From Meiothermus sp. (GTDB lineage Bacteria; Deinococcota; Deinococci; Deinococcales; Thermaceae): DNA of 64,000 nt. Shown one piece after another: positions 15,732 to 24,710 of this stretch. The translations under genes and the position numbers were made by a program. The stretch spans positions 2,396,041-2,460,040 of the forward strand of contig NZ_BPIK01000001.1 in the NCBI RefSeq assembly GCF_026004075.1, written 5' to 3'. Position 1 is the first letter of the stretch. Each line of letters opens with the position of its first letter. A model generated the notes under the pieces. It ran no database searches and was not told the DNA's origin. It saw nothing but the letters and a program-made list of their open reading frames with translations.

Positions 15732-16973
15732 TTACCATGATACCCTCAGCTCAGTAAGCCCACGAAACCCGAACGCGGGCCGCCATATAAGCCTGCTGGT
15801 CTGCAAAGACAAGCTGCCTTTCCACTGTAGAAGAATCTCTAGAGCTTTTCCCCCTATCAGGCGGGCTAGCGGGGCACCTAGGCAATAGTGGGTTCCTCCG
15901 CCAAAGGCTGCTGTACGGTCCAGCTTCCTTTTTAAGTCAAGCCGGTCCGGATCGCTCACCCAGCTGGGATCACGGTTAGCCGAGCCCAGGACTAGGTACA
16001 CGACTTGGCCCCGCTCGATCCCTTTACCCTGAAAAACGAAGCTCTCAGTTGCCCAGCGGCCAACGATCTGCACTGGGCTTTCGAAGCGCAAGAGTTCCTG
16101 GACTGCGTAGCCCAGCAACTGCGGGTCCTCCCTGAGAAGCTTGAGCTGGTCCTGGTGGCTCAAGAGTACCAACACGCTGTTCGTAATGAAGTCAGCGGTG
16201 GTCTGGGTACCAGCGTCGAGCAAGGCCAGCAGGTTCGCGACGAATTCTGTTTGGCTGACCTGTCCTAATTCCCGCGCAGCTAACATGCCAGCCAGCACGG
16301 TTCCCTGGGGGCTCCCCCCAGCCTCCCCCGCGAGTCCTTCTACCAGCTGGCCATACTCGGCCACCGCCCGGTTGGCTCTTAGAAGCTCTTCCTTGGGAGA
16401 GGAAGAGCTCACACTGGAGATCACCCCGATCCAGGCGCGCAACTCCTCGAACGAACTCTCCGGAACGCCCTGCAATTCCGCCAACACCCTGAGTACCAGC
16501 GGAAGAGCATACTCGTTGAGTACATCCATGGAATGCTGGTCCTCGATGTCCTGTAGCAGCTTGCGGGCGACCCACTCGACTCGCGGGACTACACCAGCGA
16601 CTGCACGCGGAGACAAAAGCGGCCCCATCACCGCCCGCAGACGAGCGTGACCAACAGTATTCTGAAATCCCACCTGTTGAGCCATCATCCGCAAAAAGCC
16701 ACGGTATGGCTCGGAAATGGGTCTTCCAGAGGGGACTCCCCTCCCAGTAGCCGGTCGTCGTCGCGACAACCGCGGATCCCTGAGGAGGCTCGCGATGTCG
16801 GCGTGGCGGAATACATACCACGCTCCGGCGCGCGTGTGGGGAATCCCCCAGTGCACAGGGTCCGACATACGCAGGCGCGCGTACGCTGGATAGGGGTCGG
16901 CAAGGACCTCCGGCGACAGGGGGTCAAAGGGTGGGACTGGGGCCGTTGGGGGCATAGCTCTGGACTTCACCAC
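15732..16973 (-). CDS. Cytochrome P450 monooxygenase
   Basis: The 413-residue protein has the bacterial P450 order: VGHARLRAVM (C-helix region), I-helix LLDAGTQTTADF at about residues 250-262, the ExxR motif in QELLRFESPVQ, and the haem loop FGGGTHYCLGAPLAR with the ligand Cys at about residue 362. The usual acid-alcohol pair of the I-helix (AGHET) is AGTQTT, so proton delivery may differ. Enzymes of this type hydroxylate or couple small molecules using external redox partners, and none is encoded here. It is the last gene of the ten-gene leftward operon. Start is uncertain between GTG 16973 and ATG 16955. Confidence 0.9.
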   Translation of the reverse strand: MVKSRAMPPTAPVPPFDPLSPEVLADPYPAYARLRMSDPVHWGIPHTRAGAWYVFRHADIASLLRDPRLSRRRPATGRGVPSGRPISEPYRGFLRMMAQQVGFQNTVGHARLRAVMGPLLSPRAVAGVVPRVEWVARKLLQDIEDQHSMDVLNEYALPLVLRVLAELQGVPESSFEELRAWIGVISSVSSSSPKEELLRANRAVAEYGQLVEGLAGEAGGSPQGTVLAGMLAARELGQVSQTEFVANLLALLDAGTQTTADFITNSVLVLLSHQDQLKLLREDPQLLGYAVQELLRFESPVQIVGRWATESFVFQGKGIERGQVVYLVLGSANRDPSWVSDPDRLDLKRKLDRTAAFGGGTHYCLGAPLARLIGGKALEILLQWKGSLSLQTSRLIWRPAFGFRGLTELRVSW

Positions 16974-16982
16974 CTTCTAAAG

Positions 16983-17477
16983 TTACGGAGCCTCCTTGTC
17001 CACTTTTGGTGCCCTTTCCGCTCGCAACTGGGAAACGCCGGGCGTCGAGGCCCGGGGTTTCTTGTTAGGGCGTGCCAGTTCGATCCCGACGACTCGTCCG
17101 TCCGGAAGAACCCTTACACCAACCAGCAGGTCATAGTTCTGGGCTCGCTTCAGTTCAGCCTCCCAGGCCGGGTTGCGCAGGTCGAAGATGGCGCCCTCTC
17201 TCCAGGCAGGTCGGCGCTCATCAGAGCAGTCGTGCAGCAGTTTAAGTGTGGCAAACTGGAAGCGACCCTGGAGGTCGGTCCGAAGGGCGATGACCCTGGC
17301 GTAGCAACATGTCGTGTCCATCCAAGGGCCAAAGTCCGGCAACTCGCCGCCATCAGCAGCACCGGCATTCCCCGGACCTCCAATACGCTGGGCATCCATT
17401 TGGACGAAGAGCTTCGTCACCACCGCCTGTAGTTCCTCTATCCTTTCCTCGAGTGTTCGGGTGTCCTTATTAGCCAT
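16983..17477 (-). CDS. Unknown 164-residue protein of the biosynthetic operon
   Basis: From ATG 17477 (Shine-Dalgarno GGAGGAGG) the N-terminus forms a coiled coil (TRTLEERIEELQAVVTKLFV). The rest is mixed alpha/beta with YARVIALRTDLQGRFQFATL and YDLLVGVRVLPDGRVVGIEL. It starts 19 bases after the nucleotidyltransferase stop and ends 10 bases before the P450, so it is co-translated with them. No family recognised. Confidence 0.6.
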   Translation of the reverse strand: MANKDTRTLEERIEELQAVVTKLFVQMDAQRIGGPGNAGAADGGELPDFGPWMDTTCCYARVIALRTDLQGRFQFATLKLLHDCSDERRPAWREGAIFDLRNPAWEAELKRAQNYDLLVGVRVLPDGRVVGIELARPNKKPRASTPGVSQLRAERAPKVDKEAP

Positions 17478-17495
17478 CCTCCTCCTCCACAACGC

Positions 17496-18323
17496 TTATC
17501 GTTTCGATCCGGGCCCACCTCCCCCGATCTGCTCCCGGGGAGGTCCTGCCAGGGACGGTTCGACTTGGACGTGGACGCCAAGGGTTGCCACATGTTGCAC
17601 AACCCCCCTCACTGCGGCTTCGCAACAACGATGGAGCCCCTTGGCGCTGCGCAGATCGCCGTTGCGGAACTTCTCCACGAGGCTCTTAACCGCGGGCAGC
17701 AGCGACGGCAGTCGGAGGATCTCGTCGGGTGTGCGCGACCAAGAGGTGAAGTATGCCCGGTTCATGAGGGCGGAGATCATGGCCACATCCCACGCGAGGT
17801 TCCAGGCGATCCATCGCATTGCAGGGGCGTCGTCGCGTTTTCGGGCATTCTCCAGCTTGGCGAAGTTCTCCAACAATTCCCCCACGATCCCCTCGCGAAT
17901 GGCTTGCACGAACGATCCGGACGGCAGCTGATCAACGAGCAGCTTTAGCTTGGGCCAGTGCCCCTCCGGGTCGTACAGGGATAAGACCGAGACAAACTGG
18001 TCTACGCACAAGGGCCAGGTCAGGTCTACCCGCTGCAGGCGCCGGTAGACCGACCCCACGGTGTGGAATTCGACGCTGATTTTGAGCCCTTGCACGTAGC
18101 GCTCGTCCCTGCCGGGGGTGGGTGAGCTTCGCATGAGGACCGACATCTCCAGGTCGGAGTAGGGCTCGTCGGAGCCCCGTGCGGTGGACCCATAGATTCC
18201 GATGGCCACAACCGCGTCCGAGTAATGGCCCAGGATCCAATCTGCGATGTGCCGGGCCCTCTCGAGGCGTTCCCGGCGGGTAGTTGCTCGGAGGATCGGG
18301 AGAGGTTTGTCCCGTGCGTGCAT
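17496..18323 (-). CDS. Nucleotidyltransferase related to aminoglycoside 4'-nucleotidyltransferase (KNTase)
   Basis: The 275-residue protein matches ANT(4') enzymes over its length: VVAIGIYGSTARGSDEPYSD at about residues 38-57, continuing LEMSV (metal-binding Asp57 and Glu59), then WPLCVDQFVSVLSLYDPEGH and IREGIVGELLENFAKLENAR around the position of the KNTase catalytic Glu. The family transfers a nucleotide from NTP to a hydroxyl of an aminoglycoside. In an exporter/P450 operon it may instead nucleotidylate the pathway product or confer self-resistance. It differs enough in the C-terminal part that the substrate cannot be read off. Confidence 0.75.
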   Translation of the reverse strand: MHARDKPLPILRATTRRERLERARHIADWILGHYSDAVVAIGIYGSTARGSDEPYSDLEMSVLMRSSPTPGRDERYVQGLKISVEFHTVGSVYRRLQRVDLTWPLCVDQFVSVLSLYDPEGHWPKLKLLVDQLPSGSFVQAIREGIVGELLENFAKLENARKRDDAPAMRWIAWNLAWDVAMISALMNRAYFTSWSRTPDEILRLPSLLPAVKSLVEKFRNGDLRSAKGLHRCCEAAVRGVVQHVATLGVHVQVEPSLAGPPREQIGGGGPGSKR

Positions 18324-18356
18324 ACCGTCGCCAACTCCGATAAGGACAGTAGGTGG

Positions 18357-19325
18357 TCAAGTGGTGCTCGCGGTTGAGCTTTTGCCACCTATAATCCGCT
18401 CGATCTGTGCCACGGCCTCGGGTGCGAGCACTACCCCGGCCGCACCAAGGTTTTCCTGAAGCTGCCCTATCCCGGTGGCTCCCACGATGGCGCATGAAAG
18501 CTCCTTGCGTCGCAAAACCCAAGCTAGCGCGAGCTGAGCCCGGGTCATTCCGTGCTCGGCAGCGACCGCCGCCAATTCCCGCACACGAGCGAGGTTGTGA
18601 GGCGTCAGCAGAGCTTCCTTCAGCACCTTATGCCGGGCCAACCGGCTACCGGGGGGGATCCCGTCGTCGTACTTCCCGGTGAGCACCCCCATCGCCAACG
18701 GGCTCGTGGCCATCAAGCCCAATCCGAGCGGCTCCGCCTCCGGCGCCAGGGTGTTTTCCCACCGCTTCCTGTAAAGGATCGAGTAGTCAACCTGCTCGCA
18801 GATAGGTGGATGCAGCCCATTCGCCCTGGCAAACTCGCATGCACCCGCCAGCCGTGCGACAGGCCACTCGCTGGTTCCCCAGTAGAGGATAAGCCCCTGA
18901 TCAACGAACGCGCTCATGGTCGTGACAATCTCCTCGAGGGGTACATCCGGGTCGTGGCGGTGAGCAAAGTAGATATCCAGATAATCCGTTCGTAGCCTTT
19001 GAAGGCTGGCCTGCAGAGAGGCGCGCAGGTGCTTGCGGGAGAGGCCCTGGCTATTGGGACACCCGGACACAGGCCATCCCGCCTTCGAGGCGAGGACGAG
19101 GGTGCTGCGTGGGTACTCGGCGAGCACGCTGCCCATGAGTTCTTCAGCGCATCCGTTCGCATAGGTGTCCGCGTTATCGAAGAAGTTGACGCCGGACTCG
19201 TAGGCCAGACACACGATCTTCTTGACCTCGCCCACATCCTTCACGCAATCTCCGAAGCTGGCCCAGGCACCCAGGGCGATCTCGGAGACCTGAAGGCCCC
19301 ACTTACCGACCTTGCGATACCTCAT
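18357..19325 (-). CDS. Aldo/keto reductase
   Basis: From the ATG at 19325 it is 322 residues with the AKR catalytic tetrad: Asp and Tyr in FFDNADTYANG (about residues 48-58), Lys in LASKAGW (about 81) and His in IYFAHRHDPDV (about 122). The C-terminal nucleotide-binding part AIVGATGIGQLQENLGAAG is typical of the Kv-beta/YajO-like AKRs that use NADPH. It would reduce a carbonyl in the operon's product. Spacing to both neighbours is about 30-40 bases, consistent with one transcript. Confidence 0.9.
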   Translation of the reverse strand: MRYRKVGKWGLQVSEIALGAWASFGDCVKDVGEVKKIVCLAYESGVNFFDNADTYANGCAEELMGSVLAEYPRSTLVLASKAGWPVSGCPNSQGLSRKHLRASLQASLQRLRTDYLDIYFAHRHDPDVPLEEIVTTMSAFVDQGLILYWGTSEWPVARLAGACEFARANGLHPPICEQVDYSILYRKRWENTLAPEAEPLGLGLMATSPLAMGVLTGKYDDGIPPGSRLARHKVLKEALLTPHNLARVRELAAVAAEHGMTRAQLALAWVLRRKELSCAIVGATGIGQLQENLGAAGVVLAPEAVAQIERIIGGKSSTASTT

Positions 19326-19366
19326 GCCCATTAAGCACCCCCACCGCTATCGCCGCAGGTTGGCTC

Positions 19367-20164
19367 TCAGTTCCCAGTCCCCTCATAAGCGCGGAGGGCC
19401 CACGACCACGCCAGCAGGCACAAGCCGAAGAACGCGCCGGCAGCGACCAAAGCCTCGGCAAGGGCGATGGTGCCTGCTGTGCGTGTGTGCTCGTCGAGCA
19501 GGAGAGCGGCAGGAACATAGCCGGTCAGCGCCAGCGGGACGACGAACGTCAGGAGAAAGGCCCCGGTTCGACCGAAGATGGGAAGCGGGTACTTGGCGAA
19601 CTCGGTTAAGCTCCACAAGGTCGTGATGGCGTCCAAACTGCCGATGACCCGCATGGCTACGGCAGCCCCCAGGATCATGAGCCCGAGATAGATGAACGCG
19701 CCCAGGAGAACAAATAAGAGGACCGTGGCAACCTTACCGGCAGTCCATTCCACCCCGGCCGCGGACGCTCCATGGAGGACCAGGATCAGCCCGGTCAGGC
19801 ATCCTGAAATCCGCTCGAAGTGGATCCGCTCAGTGAGGAGCTGGAAGAGTACCCCGAGCGGACGGAGCTTGTAGAGCAGCAGGCTGCCGTCCTGGGCGTA
19901 GCTGCCGACCCACCATAGGCTCTCCCCCAGAGTGTCGGCAAGGCCGAGCGCCATTCGGTTCAACCCGTAAAGCACGAGCATCTCGGGGAAGGTCCAGCCG
20001 CGGACTTGCGGCACGTGTGTGAAGATGACGGAGAAAAGCACCAGGGTCAGGGCCTGCTCCAGGAGCACGGTGAGCACGCCAGCGGTATAGTCCACCCGGT
20101 ACTGCTTCCAGGTCGCGAATTGCAGCCTCAGGGCGGCCAGCGCGAGGGCGAGGTAGTGGGTCAT
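19367..20164 (-). CDS. ABC-2-type exporter permease, subunit 2
   Basis: 265 residues with six hydrophobic segments (for example YTAGVLTVLLEQALTLVLFS, VATVLLFVLLGAFIYLGLMI and AEALVAAGAFFGLCLLAWSW). The pattern matches ABC-2 permeases of the ABC6/DUF990 type, which come in pairs with one ATPase. Its start directly follows the stop of the other permease gene. It should form the membrane half of an exporter for the operon product. Confidence 0.8.
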   Translation of the reverse strand: MTHYLALALAALRLQFATWKQYRVDYTAGVLTVLLEQALTLVLFSVIFTHVPQVRGWTFPEMLVLYGLNRMALGLADTLGESLWWVGSYAQDGSLLLYKLRPLGVLFQLLTERIHFERISGCLTGLILVLHGASAAGVEWTAGKVATVLLFVLLGAFIYLGLMILGAAVAMRVIGSLDAITTLWSLTEFAKYPLPIFGRTGAFLLTFVVPLALTGYVPAALLLDEHTRTAGTIALAEALVAAGAFFGLCLLAWSWALRAYEGTGN

Positions 20165-20956
20165 TTATCCTCCTTGCACGTTGAACCGCTGGCGTACTCG
20201 TCCGAGGAGGAAGCGGGAGCTTGCAGCAAGCACCAGGAGCCAGAACAGCTGCACCGCCAGTCCGCGGAAGATCTCGCTCTCCGGCATGGACGGCTGCAGC
20301 ATGCGCGCAGGAAGGTAGATAAAGGCCTGGAAAGGCAGCAGACTGGCTAGAAGGGCGTAGCGATCCGGCAGCAGGTCAATGGGGAAAAATGCCCCGCTCA
20401 GGAGCGCCACGACCAGGGCCTTGGCTTCGTTGATCCCCTGCTGCGCGCTAGTGTAGAAAGCCGAGAGGCTCATCAAGAACTCGAAAAAGTAGGCACAGGC
20501 AAAACCCACCACCAGGCTCAGGAAGAACCACCCCAACCGCCACTCGCCAGCGCTCCAGGCCCCGGAGACGAACGCTGCGGTGGCGTAGGCCGGCAGCGCC
20601 ATGACCAACTGTCCGGCCTTCTGCCCTAACCACCGGGCTAGGAGGGCATACTCCAGTTCGACCGGCTGTACCAAGTCGTACACAACGGTTCCCACACGGA
20701 CGCGCTGGGCAAAGAACCCCCAGGCAGGCCCGCCGGTGAATCGCGCTGCGAGTCGCGCGGTCAATAAGTACAAGTAGAAAGCAGCGAAGTCCCGATCCGC
20801 AAATGACCCTGCGGGTACGGAAAGGAAAACCGCGCGCCACAAAAAGTAAAATGCCACCAGGAGCGCCAGCTCTCCGACGACCCAGACCGCGGCCGCTCTA
20901 CGGTATGCGAGGGCCAGCTGAAATCCGACACGGAGGTTGGCGGTATAAGGGATCAT
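20165..20956 (-). CDS. ABC-2-type exporter permease, subunit 1
   Basis: 263 residues with six hydrophobic segments (AAVWVVGELALLVAFYFLWR near the N-terminus; LFWLLVLAASSRFLLGRVRQ at the C-terminus). The loop VGTVVYDLVQPVELEYALLA is the coupling-helix-like stretch seen in this permease class. It follows the ATPase gene by two bases. Together with the ATPase and the second permease it makes a complete heteromeric exporter. Confidence 0.8.
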   Translation of the reverse strand: MIPYTANLRVGFQLALAYRRAAAVWVVGELALLVAFYFLWRAVFLSVPAGSFADRDFAAFYLYLLTARLAARFTGGPAWGFFAQRVRVGTVVYDLVQPVELEYALLARWLGQKAGQLVMALPAYATAAFVSGAWSAGEWRLGWFFLSLVVGFACAYFFEFLMSLSAFYTSAQQGINEAKALVVALLSGAFFPIDLLPDRYALLASLLPFQAFIYLPARMLQPSMPESEIFRGLAVQLFWLLVLAASSRFLLGRVRQRFNVQGG

Positions 20957-20958
20957 CT

Positions 20959-21945
20959 CTACCTTGCTCCCCGGTAGACCCGCCGGAGTACCTCCTCGAT
21001 CGAGGGTTCGTGGGTGGTCATCTCCCTGACCGGGGTTTGTGGAAGAAGGCGCGCAAGCACAGCCGCAGGGGCTCCTCCCCCCTCATGGGCGACGCACACC
21101 CAGCCGTCGTGGGTGTAGACCTCCCGTACTCCGCCCAGCCCCTCAAGCCAAGCGCGCACCTGATCCGCCCCGGCTTCGAGCCTTAGCCGGAGCTCGGGGA
21201 GTACGCCGTGCTGGGCTCGGAGTTGTCGGAGGGTTCCGTCGTAGAGGACTCGGCCCTCGTCGAGCAGGACGATACGATCGCTCAAGGCTTCAACATCGTC
21301 CAAGTCGTGCGACGTCAGGATGACGGTCGTCTGTAGATCAGAGGCCACCTGACGGATAGCGGACCGCAGCAACGCCTTGCTGTCGAAGTCCAGGCCGATG
21401 GTAGGCTCATCGAGCAGGAGCACCCTGGGGTGGTGGAGGAAGGCGAGGGCCAAGTCGCACCGGACGCGCTGTCCAAGGCTCAGCTGGCGTACCGGCTGCG
21501 AGAGCAACCCCTCGATGCCGAATTGCCGGGCCATGGCACCGATGCGCTGATCCAATCCACTCTGGCTGAGGCGATACACCTTGGCGTGGTAGCGGAGCGA
21601 CTCCAGCACCGGCAGGTCCCAGAAAAGCCGGGTGCGGTGGCCCATCACCACCCCGAGTTCCAGCTGGTGGGCGGTGCGCTGGCGGAACGGGTCTCGGCCC
21701 GCCACAACAACCCGACCCGCCGAGGGGCGGACGATCCCCGCGATGATCTTGATGGTTGTGGACTTGCCTGCCCCGTTGGGTCCGATGTAGCCGACCACCT
21801 GCCCCTGCGGGACGGTGAGGCTGATGTTGTCCAGGGCGGTAATTTCCCGGTAACGCGGCTTCACCAGGCTCCGCACGAAGCCCCCGAGGCCACGCCCGGG
21901 CTCGAGCACCCGGTAGCGTTTGGAAACCCCCTCCAGGACAATCAT
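20959..21945 (-). CDS. ABC exporter ATP-binding protein
   Basis: 328 residues. Walker A GPNGAGKST at about residues 54-62, Q-loop region VMGHRTRLFWDLP, signature LSLGQRVRCDLALA at about 155-168, Walker B RVLLLDEPTIGLD at about 175-187 and the switch His in ILTSHDLDD. The C-terminal 80 residues form the extra domain found in NatA/DrrA-like exporters. It energises the two adjacent permeases. Confidence 0.92.
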   Translation of the reverse strand: MIVLEGVSKRYRVLEPGRGLGGFVRSLVKPRYREITALDNISLTVPQGQVVGYIGPNGAGKSTTIKIIAGIVRPSAGRVVVAGRDPFRQRTAHQLELGVVMGHRTRLFWDLPVLESLRYHAKVYRLSQSGLDQRIGAMARQFGIEGLLSQPVRQLSLGQRVRCDLALAFLHHPRVLLLDEPTIGLDFDSKALLRSAIRQVASDLQTTVILTSHDLDDVEALSDRIVLLDEGRVLYDGTLRQLRAQHGVLPELRLRLEAGADQVRAWLEGLGGVREVYTHDGWVCVAHEGGGAPAAVLARLLPQTPVREMTTHEPSIEEVLRRVYRGAR

Positions 21946-22008
21946 AAGCCGGCTGATCCTACAAAAGCGGAGGCCATAAGGCCTCCTCTGAACGGCACCA
22001 GCACTCCT

Positions 22009-22665
22009 TCAGGCTCGCTCCCGCGGCCGGATGCCGCCCGAATGGGCTTGGGGGAGGTTCGTGAAGGAGAGGATGTCGATTTCCCCAGGCTGCACGATCC
22101 TTACCGGTGTTTCGACCTCAATCTTGGGCAGATCGTCACCGAAGCCGTGCCTCGTGATGTGCTCGTAGTAGCGGTCCAAGGCCCCGGGCAGGTCGATCCG
22201 CGGGGTGTCCTGCTCAAGCCCGGTATCGTCGGACTCGTCCTCGTCTTCGTCAAAGATGCCGTCGGTTAACCCCCCGCGGTTATGCGACAGGATCATGTAG
22301 TTGCCGGAGATGTTCAGCCGCGCCATCTTGAAGATGGCGTCGCCCGGACGGACCTCGCCATCCCAGAAAAGGATCGCGCCCCGGTCCGCCAGGTACTTGG
22401 CCTTGCGGAATTGGCGCGAAAGCAGCAGATTCGTAGGGTTTTGCAGCGGGAGCGAAACCCCTTCTCCGAGGGTGATCTGCCAGCACAGCCAGGGCTCATC
22501 GGTCAGGTTGGTCTCCGCCTTGACCAGCGTGTATTCCCCGGGCTCCGGGATCGGCACCCGCATGACGATAGTGACCCGGTTGACATCAATCGCCCCTGAG
22601 ACCATGATGGTGCGGCTCTCCATGTCGATGGTAGCCGCCATGTGCAAGTCCTTCGACCTCAGCAT
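22009..22665 (-). CDS. Unknown 218-residue protein of the biosynthetic operon
   Basis: Mostly beta-rich in the first 150 residues (TIMVSGAIDVNRVTIVMRVP, EYTLVKAETNL, LADRGAILFWDGEVRPGDAI), with a strongly acidic linker IFDEDEDESDD at about residues 140-150 and a short basic C-terminal tail. No signal peptide or membrane span, so it should be cytoplasmic. No family recognised. Gaps of 46 and 63 bases to its neighbours place it in the operon. Confidence 0.6.
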   Translation of the reverse strand: MLRSKDLHMAATIDMESRTIMVSGAIDVNRVTIVMRVPIPEPGEYTLVKAETNLTDEPWLCWQITLGEGVSLPLQNPTNLLLSRQFRKAKYLADRGAILFWDGEVRPGDAIFKMARLNISGNYMILSHNRGGLTDGIFDEDEDESDDTGLEQDTPRIDLPGALDRYYEHITRHGFGDDLPKIEVETPVRIVQPGEIDILSFTNLPQAHSGGIRPRERA

Positions 22666-22711
22666 CTTTCCCTCCGTCGTGTCTGCAAGGAAACCTAGAC
22701 CCTAACTCCTC

Positions 22712-23173
22712 TCAACCCGCACAGCGGCAGAGTTTTCCCAAGTCTGATCTCGCAAGCACTACCGCTGCCAGGAGTACCCAAGATCGATCTACGGCTCTCA
22801 CCCCCTTTTCGTCTAAGCATAAGTAGTTGTAAATGAGGCGGGAAAGCTCTTGAACCAGGCGGCGGGGATCGCCGAGCCCATCCGTCACACGGCGCCTGCA
22901 GTAGCCCCATTCCTCACAGATTGCGGACTTCAAGAGCTGGATCAGGCTGTCGGCCTCGCGCTGCCCCTCTGCCTCCAGATCCTCCAACAGCTCAGCAGCC
23001 CGCTCGCTATGGCTTGCGCGTTCGATCCAGCACAGCTGTGCGGTCAGATCCTGGGCGACGTGGCAGAGCCCGAAGACCGCGTGGAGCTCGGACGTTCCGT
23101 AGCGCATGAGTACCATGGCGCGCTCCAACTCTTCCTCGGGGAGGTAGTAAGCGCCTGACCGGTGCTGGGTCAT
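22712..23173 (-). CDS. Unknown all-helical 153-residue protein of the biosynthetic operon
   Basis: Predicted to be almost fully helical (YLPEEELERAMVLMRYGTSE, ELLEDLEAEGQREADSLIQL, VQELSRLIYNYLCLDEKG). It contains three Cys/His-rich spots (FGLCHVAQ, AICEEWGYCRRR, LCRCAG) that could hold a metal. Its ATG overlaps the stop of the FAD enzyme (ATGA), so it may form a complex with it. No family recognised. Confidence 0.6.
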   Translation of the reverse strand: MTQHRSGAYYLPEEELERAMVLMRYGTSELHAVFGLCHVAQDLTAQLCWIERASHSERAAELLEDLEAEGQREADSLIQLLKSAICEEWGYCRRRVTDGLGDPRRLVQELSRLIYNYLCLDEKGVRAVDRSWVLLAAVVLARSDLGKLCRCAG

Positions 23174-24570
23174 CGCACACCTGCCTTCAGCGGGAAACTG
23201 ACGGCGAAATTCCCCCGAACCGTGAAGGAAGCTGGACGGCTGCCACTGAATTTTTCGATGAGTGCCGGGATGATCACTTGTGCGGCCAGCCTAGCCCCAT
23301 CCACGTTCTTGGCGGCGGGACCAAGCGTCAAAGAGGCCAGTGGCCCGGCTGCGAAGAGGCCTGGGTGGCCGCTGACCTCAAGCGTGCCGTCCTCCAGGAC
23401 CGGGTAACGATCGGCGAGGAGCTCGACCTCATCCGGCAGAAGCTGCGTGTCAGGGGATAGGCCGGTCGCCAAAATCACCAAGTCCACATGCTCATCGGCG
23501 CCCGATGACAGGTTGAGTTCGAGGCGGCCGCTGGCTGATGCTCGGACAGCCAACACCGTGGCATGACGGTGAACCCGTAAGACGCCCGCTTCTTCTAGGC
23601 TGCCCAGCCGCGGCAGGAACTCCAGCATGATGCTGCCACGGGATTCCTCCAGCAACGTACCGACCTTCCGGGCCAGGCTAGGCAGCCGCCGGAACCGCGC
23701 AATACCCTCCGTTCGGAAATAAGCCGTGTCGAAATCGGCACACCGGTAACGCTCCTCGCGGCGTAGGATCCACACGGGCCGTGCTCCGGCCTCGAGCGCC
23801 CGGAGGATGGTGTGGGCCGCGCTGAGCCCACTACCGACGACGGCGATCGTCTGGCCCGGGTTGAGCGCTGGCTTCGCGTATACCGAACACACCTGCGCGG
23901 GATAGCGGCGGGCAGCCTCCGAGAAAACCTGCGGCCACACAGCCTCGCGGTTGCCCGCTGCCAGGATGACTGTCTTGGCCCGGATGACCGGCCCCTCGGC
24001 GGTAGCGATCAGATATCCGTCCCGCCCCGGGTCAGGTCTAACCGAGATTACCCGCGCGCGGTAGGCGATCTTGCGGAGCTGATGTACCCCGATCATGTGG
24101 GTCGAGTGGCCGATGAACACGTCGAGCGGGACTACGGCGCGCTGGCCCGAGAGGCCCAGCCAGACCTGCTCGCGCTCGAGCGACGTCAACTGGTCGAGGT
24201 GAAGACGAGCGAAGTCTAGCATCTGCATGTCGCCGTCCGGGGCGATGTGGTGCTCGTAGGGGCTGCGCATGACCCTTTGCCCGGTGGCGTTCATGGCCTG
24301 GAAGAACTGCCCAGCGAGGAAGGAGTGTTTCTCCAGCAGGATCATCCGGCGCCGCAGGCTGGGTACGTGCCAGAGGTGGCAGGCTATGCCGCTGCCAATA
24401 ATCCCGCCTCCAATAATCACGATATCTGCTGAAGTTGGGGGTAGGTCGGGGCGAACCGCCCGGAGTGAATGATTCACGCCCGGAAAAACACGACCGACTG
24501 GACTATCAAGAAGCTCAGGGTCATGCCTGAGCTCTTCGATGCTGTTGCATCGGCGGTTAACTTCCAGCAT
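23170..24570 (-). CDS. FAD/NAD(P)-dependent oxygenase of the SidA/flavin-monooxygenase type
   Basis: From ATG 24570 it is 466 residues. An FAD-binding GGGIIGSG lies at residues 54-61, a second dinucleotide motif VGSGLSA at about 245-251, and LVILATGLSPD near residue 390 is the ATG hinge of these flavoproteins. Two Rossmann domains in this order are typical of class B monooxygenases, including amine N-hydroxylases. It is the first gene of the operon. The frame stays open upstream to 24948, but that extension overlaps an IscB start in another frame and is not protein-like, so I reject it. A TATATT box lies about 40 bases upstream of the start. Confidence 0.8.
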   Translation of the reverse strand: MLEVNRRCNSIEELRHDPELLDSPVGRVFPGVNHSLRAVRPDLPPTSADIVIIGGGIIGSGIACHLWHVPSLRRRMILLEKHSFLAGQFFQAMNATGQRVMRSPYEHHIAPDGDMQMLDFARLHLDQLTSLEREQVWLGLSGQRAVVPLDVFIGHSTHMIGVHQLRKIAYRARVISVRPDPGRDGYLIATAEGPVIRAKTVILAAGNREAVWPQVFSEAARRYPAQVCSVYAKPALNPGQTIAVVGSGLSAAHTILRALEAGARPVWILRREERYRCADFDTAYFRTEGIARFRRLPSLARKVGTLLEESRGSIMLEFLPRLGSLEEAGVLRVHRHATVLAVRASASGRLELNLSSGADEHVDLVILATGLSPDTQLLPDEVELLADRYPVLEDGTLEVSGHPGLFAAGPLASLTLGPAAKNVDGARLAAQVIIPALIEKFSGSRPASFTVRGNFAVSFPLKAGVR

Positions 24571-24610
24571 AGCCTCGAATTTAGATGACTCGGGACTCTT
24601 AACAATATAG

Positions 24611-24710
24611 GTAGAACTACAAACGCCCGGCCTCGGGTGAGCAGGAACCGAGCACGCTTCTCGCTGCAAGGCATGAGCGGCTTTTTTCTTCTGTCCAGCA
24701 CGAAAACCAT
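24611..24710 (-). pseudogene. iscB: IscB N-terminal (PLMP domain) remnant
   Basis: From ATG 24710 (preceded by GGAAGGAGAAAAC) the frame reads VFVLDRRKKPLMPCSEKRAR followed by FLLTRGRAFVV. This is the PLMP/RRXRR start of IscB, the RNA-guided transposon nuclease ancestral to Cas9. The resemblance ends at about 24611, where the biosynthetic operon's upstream region begins. No RuvC, bridge helix or HNH region remains. Confidence 0.65.
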
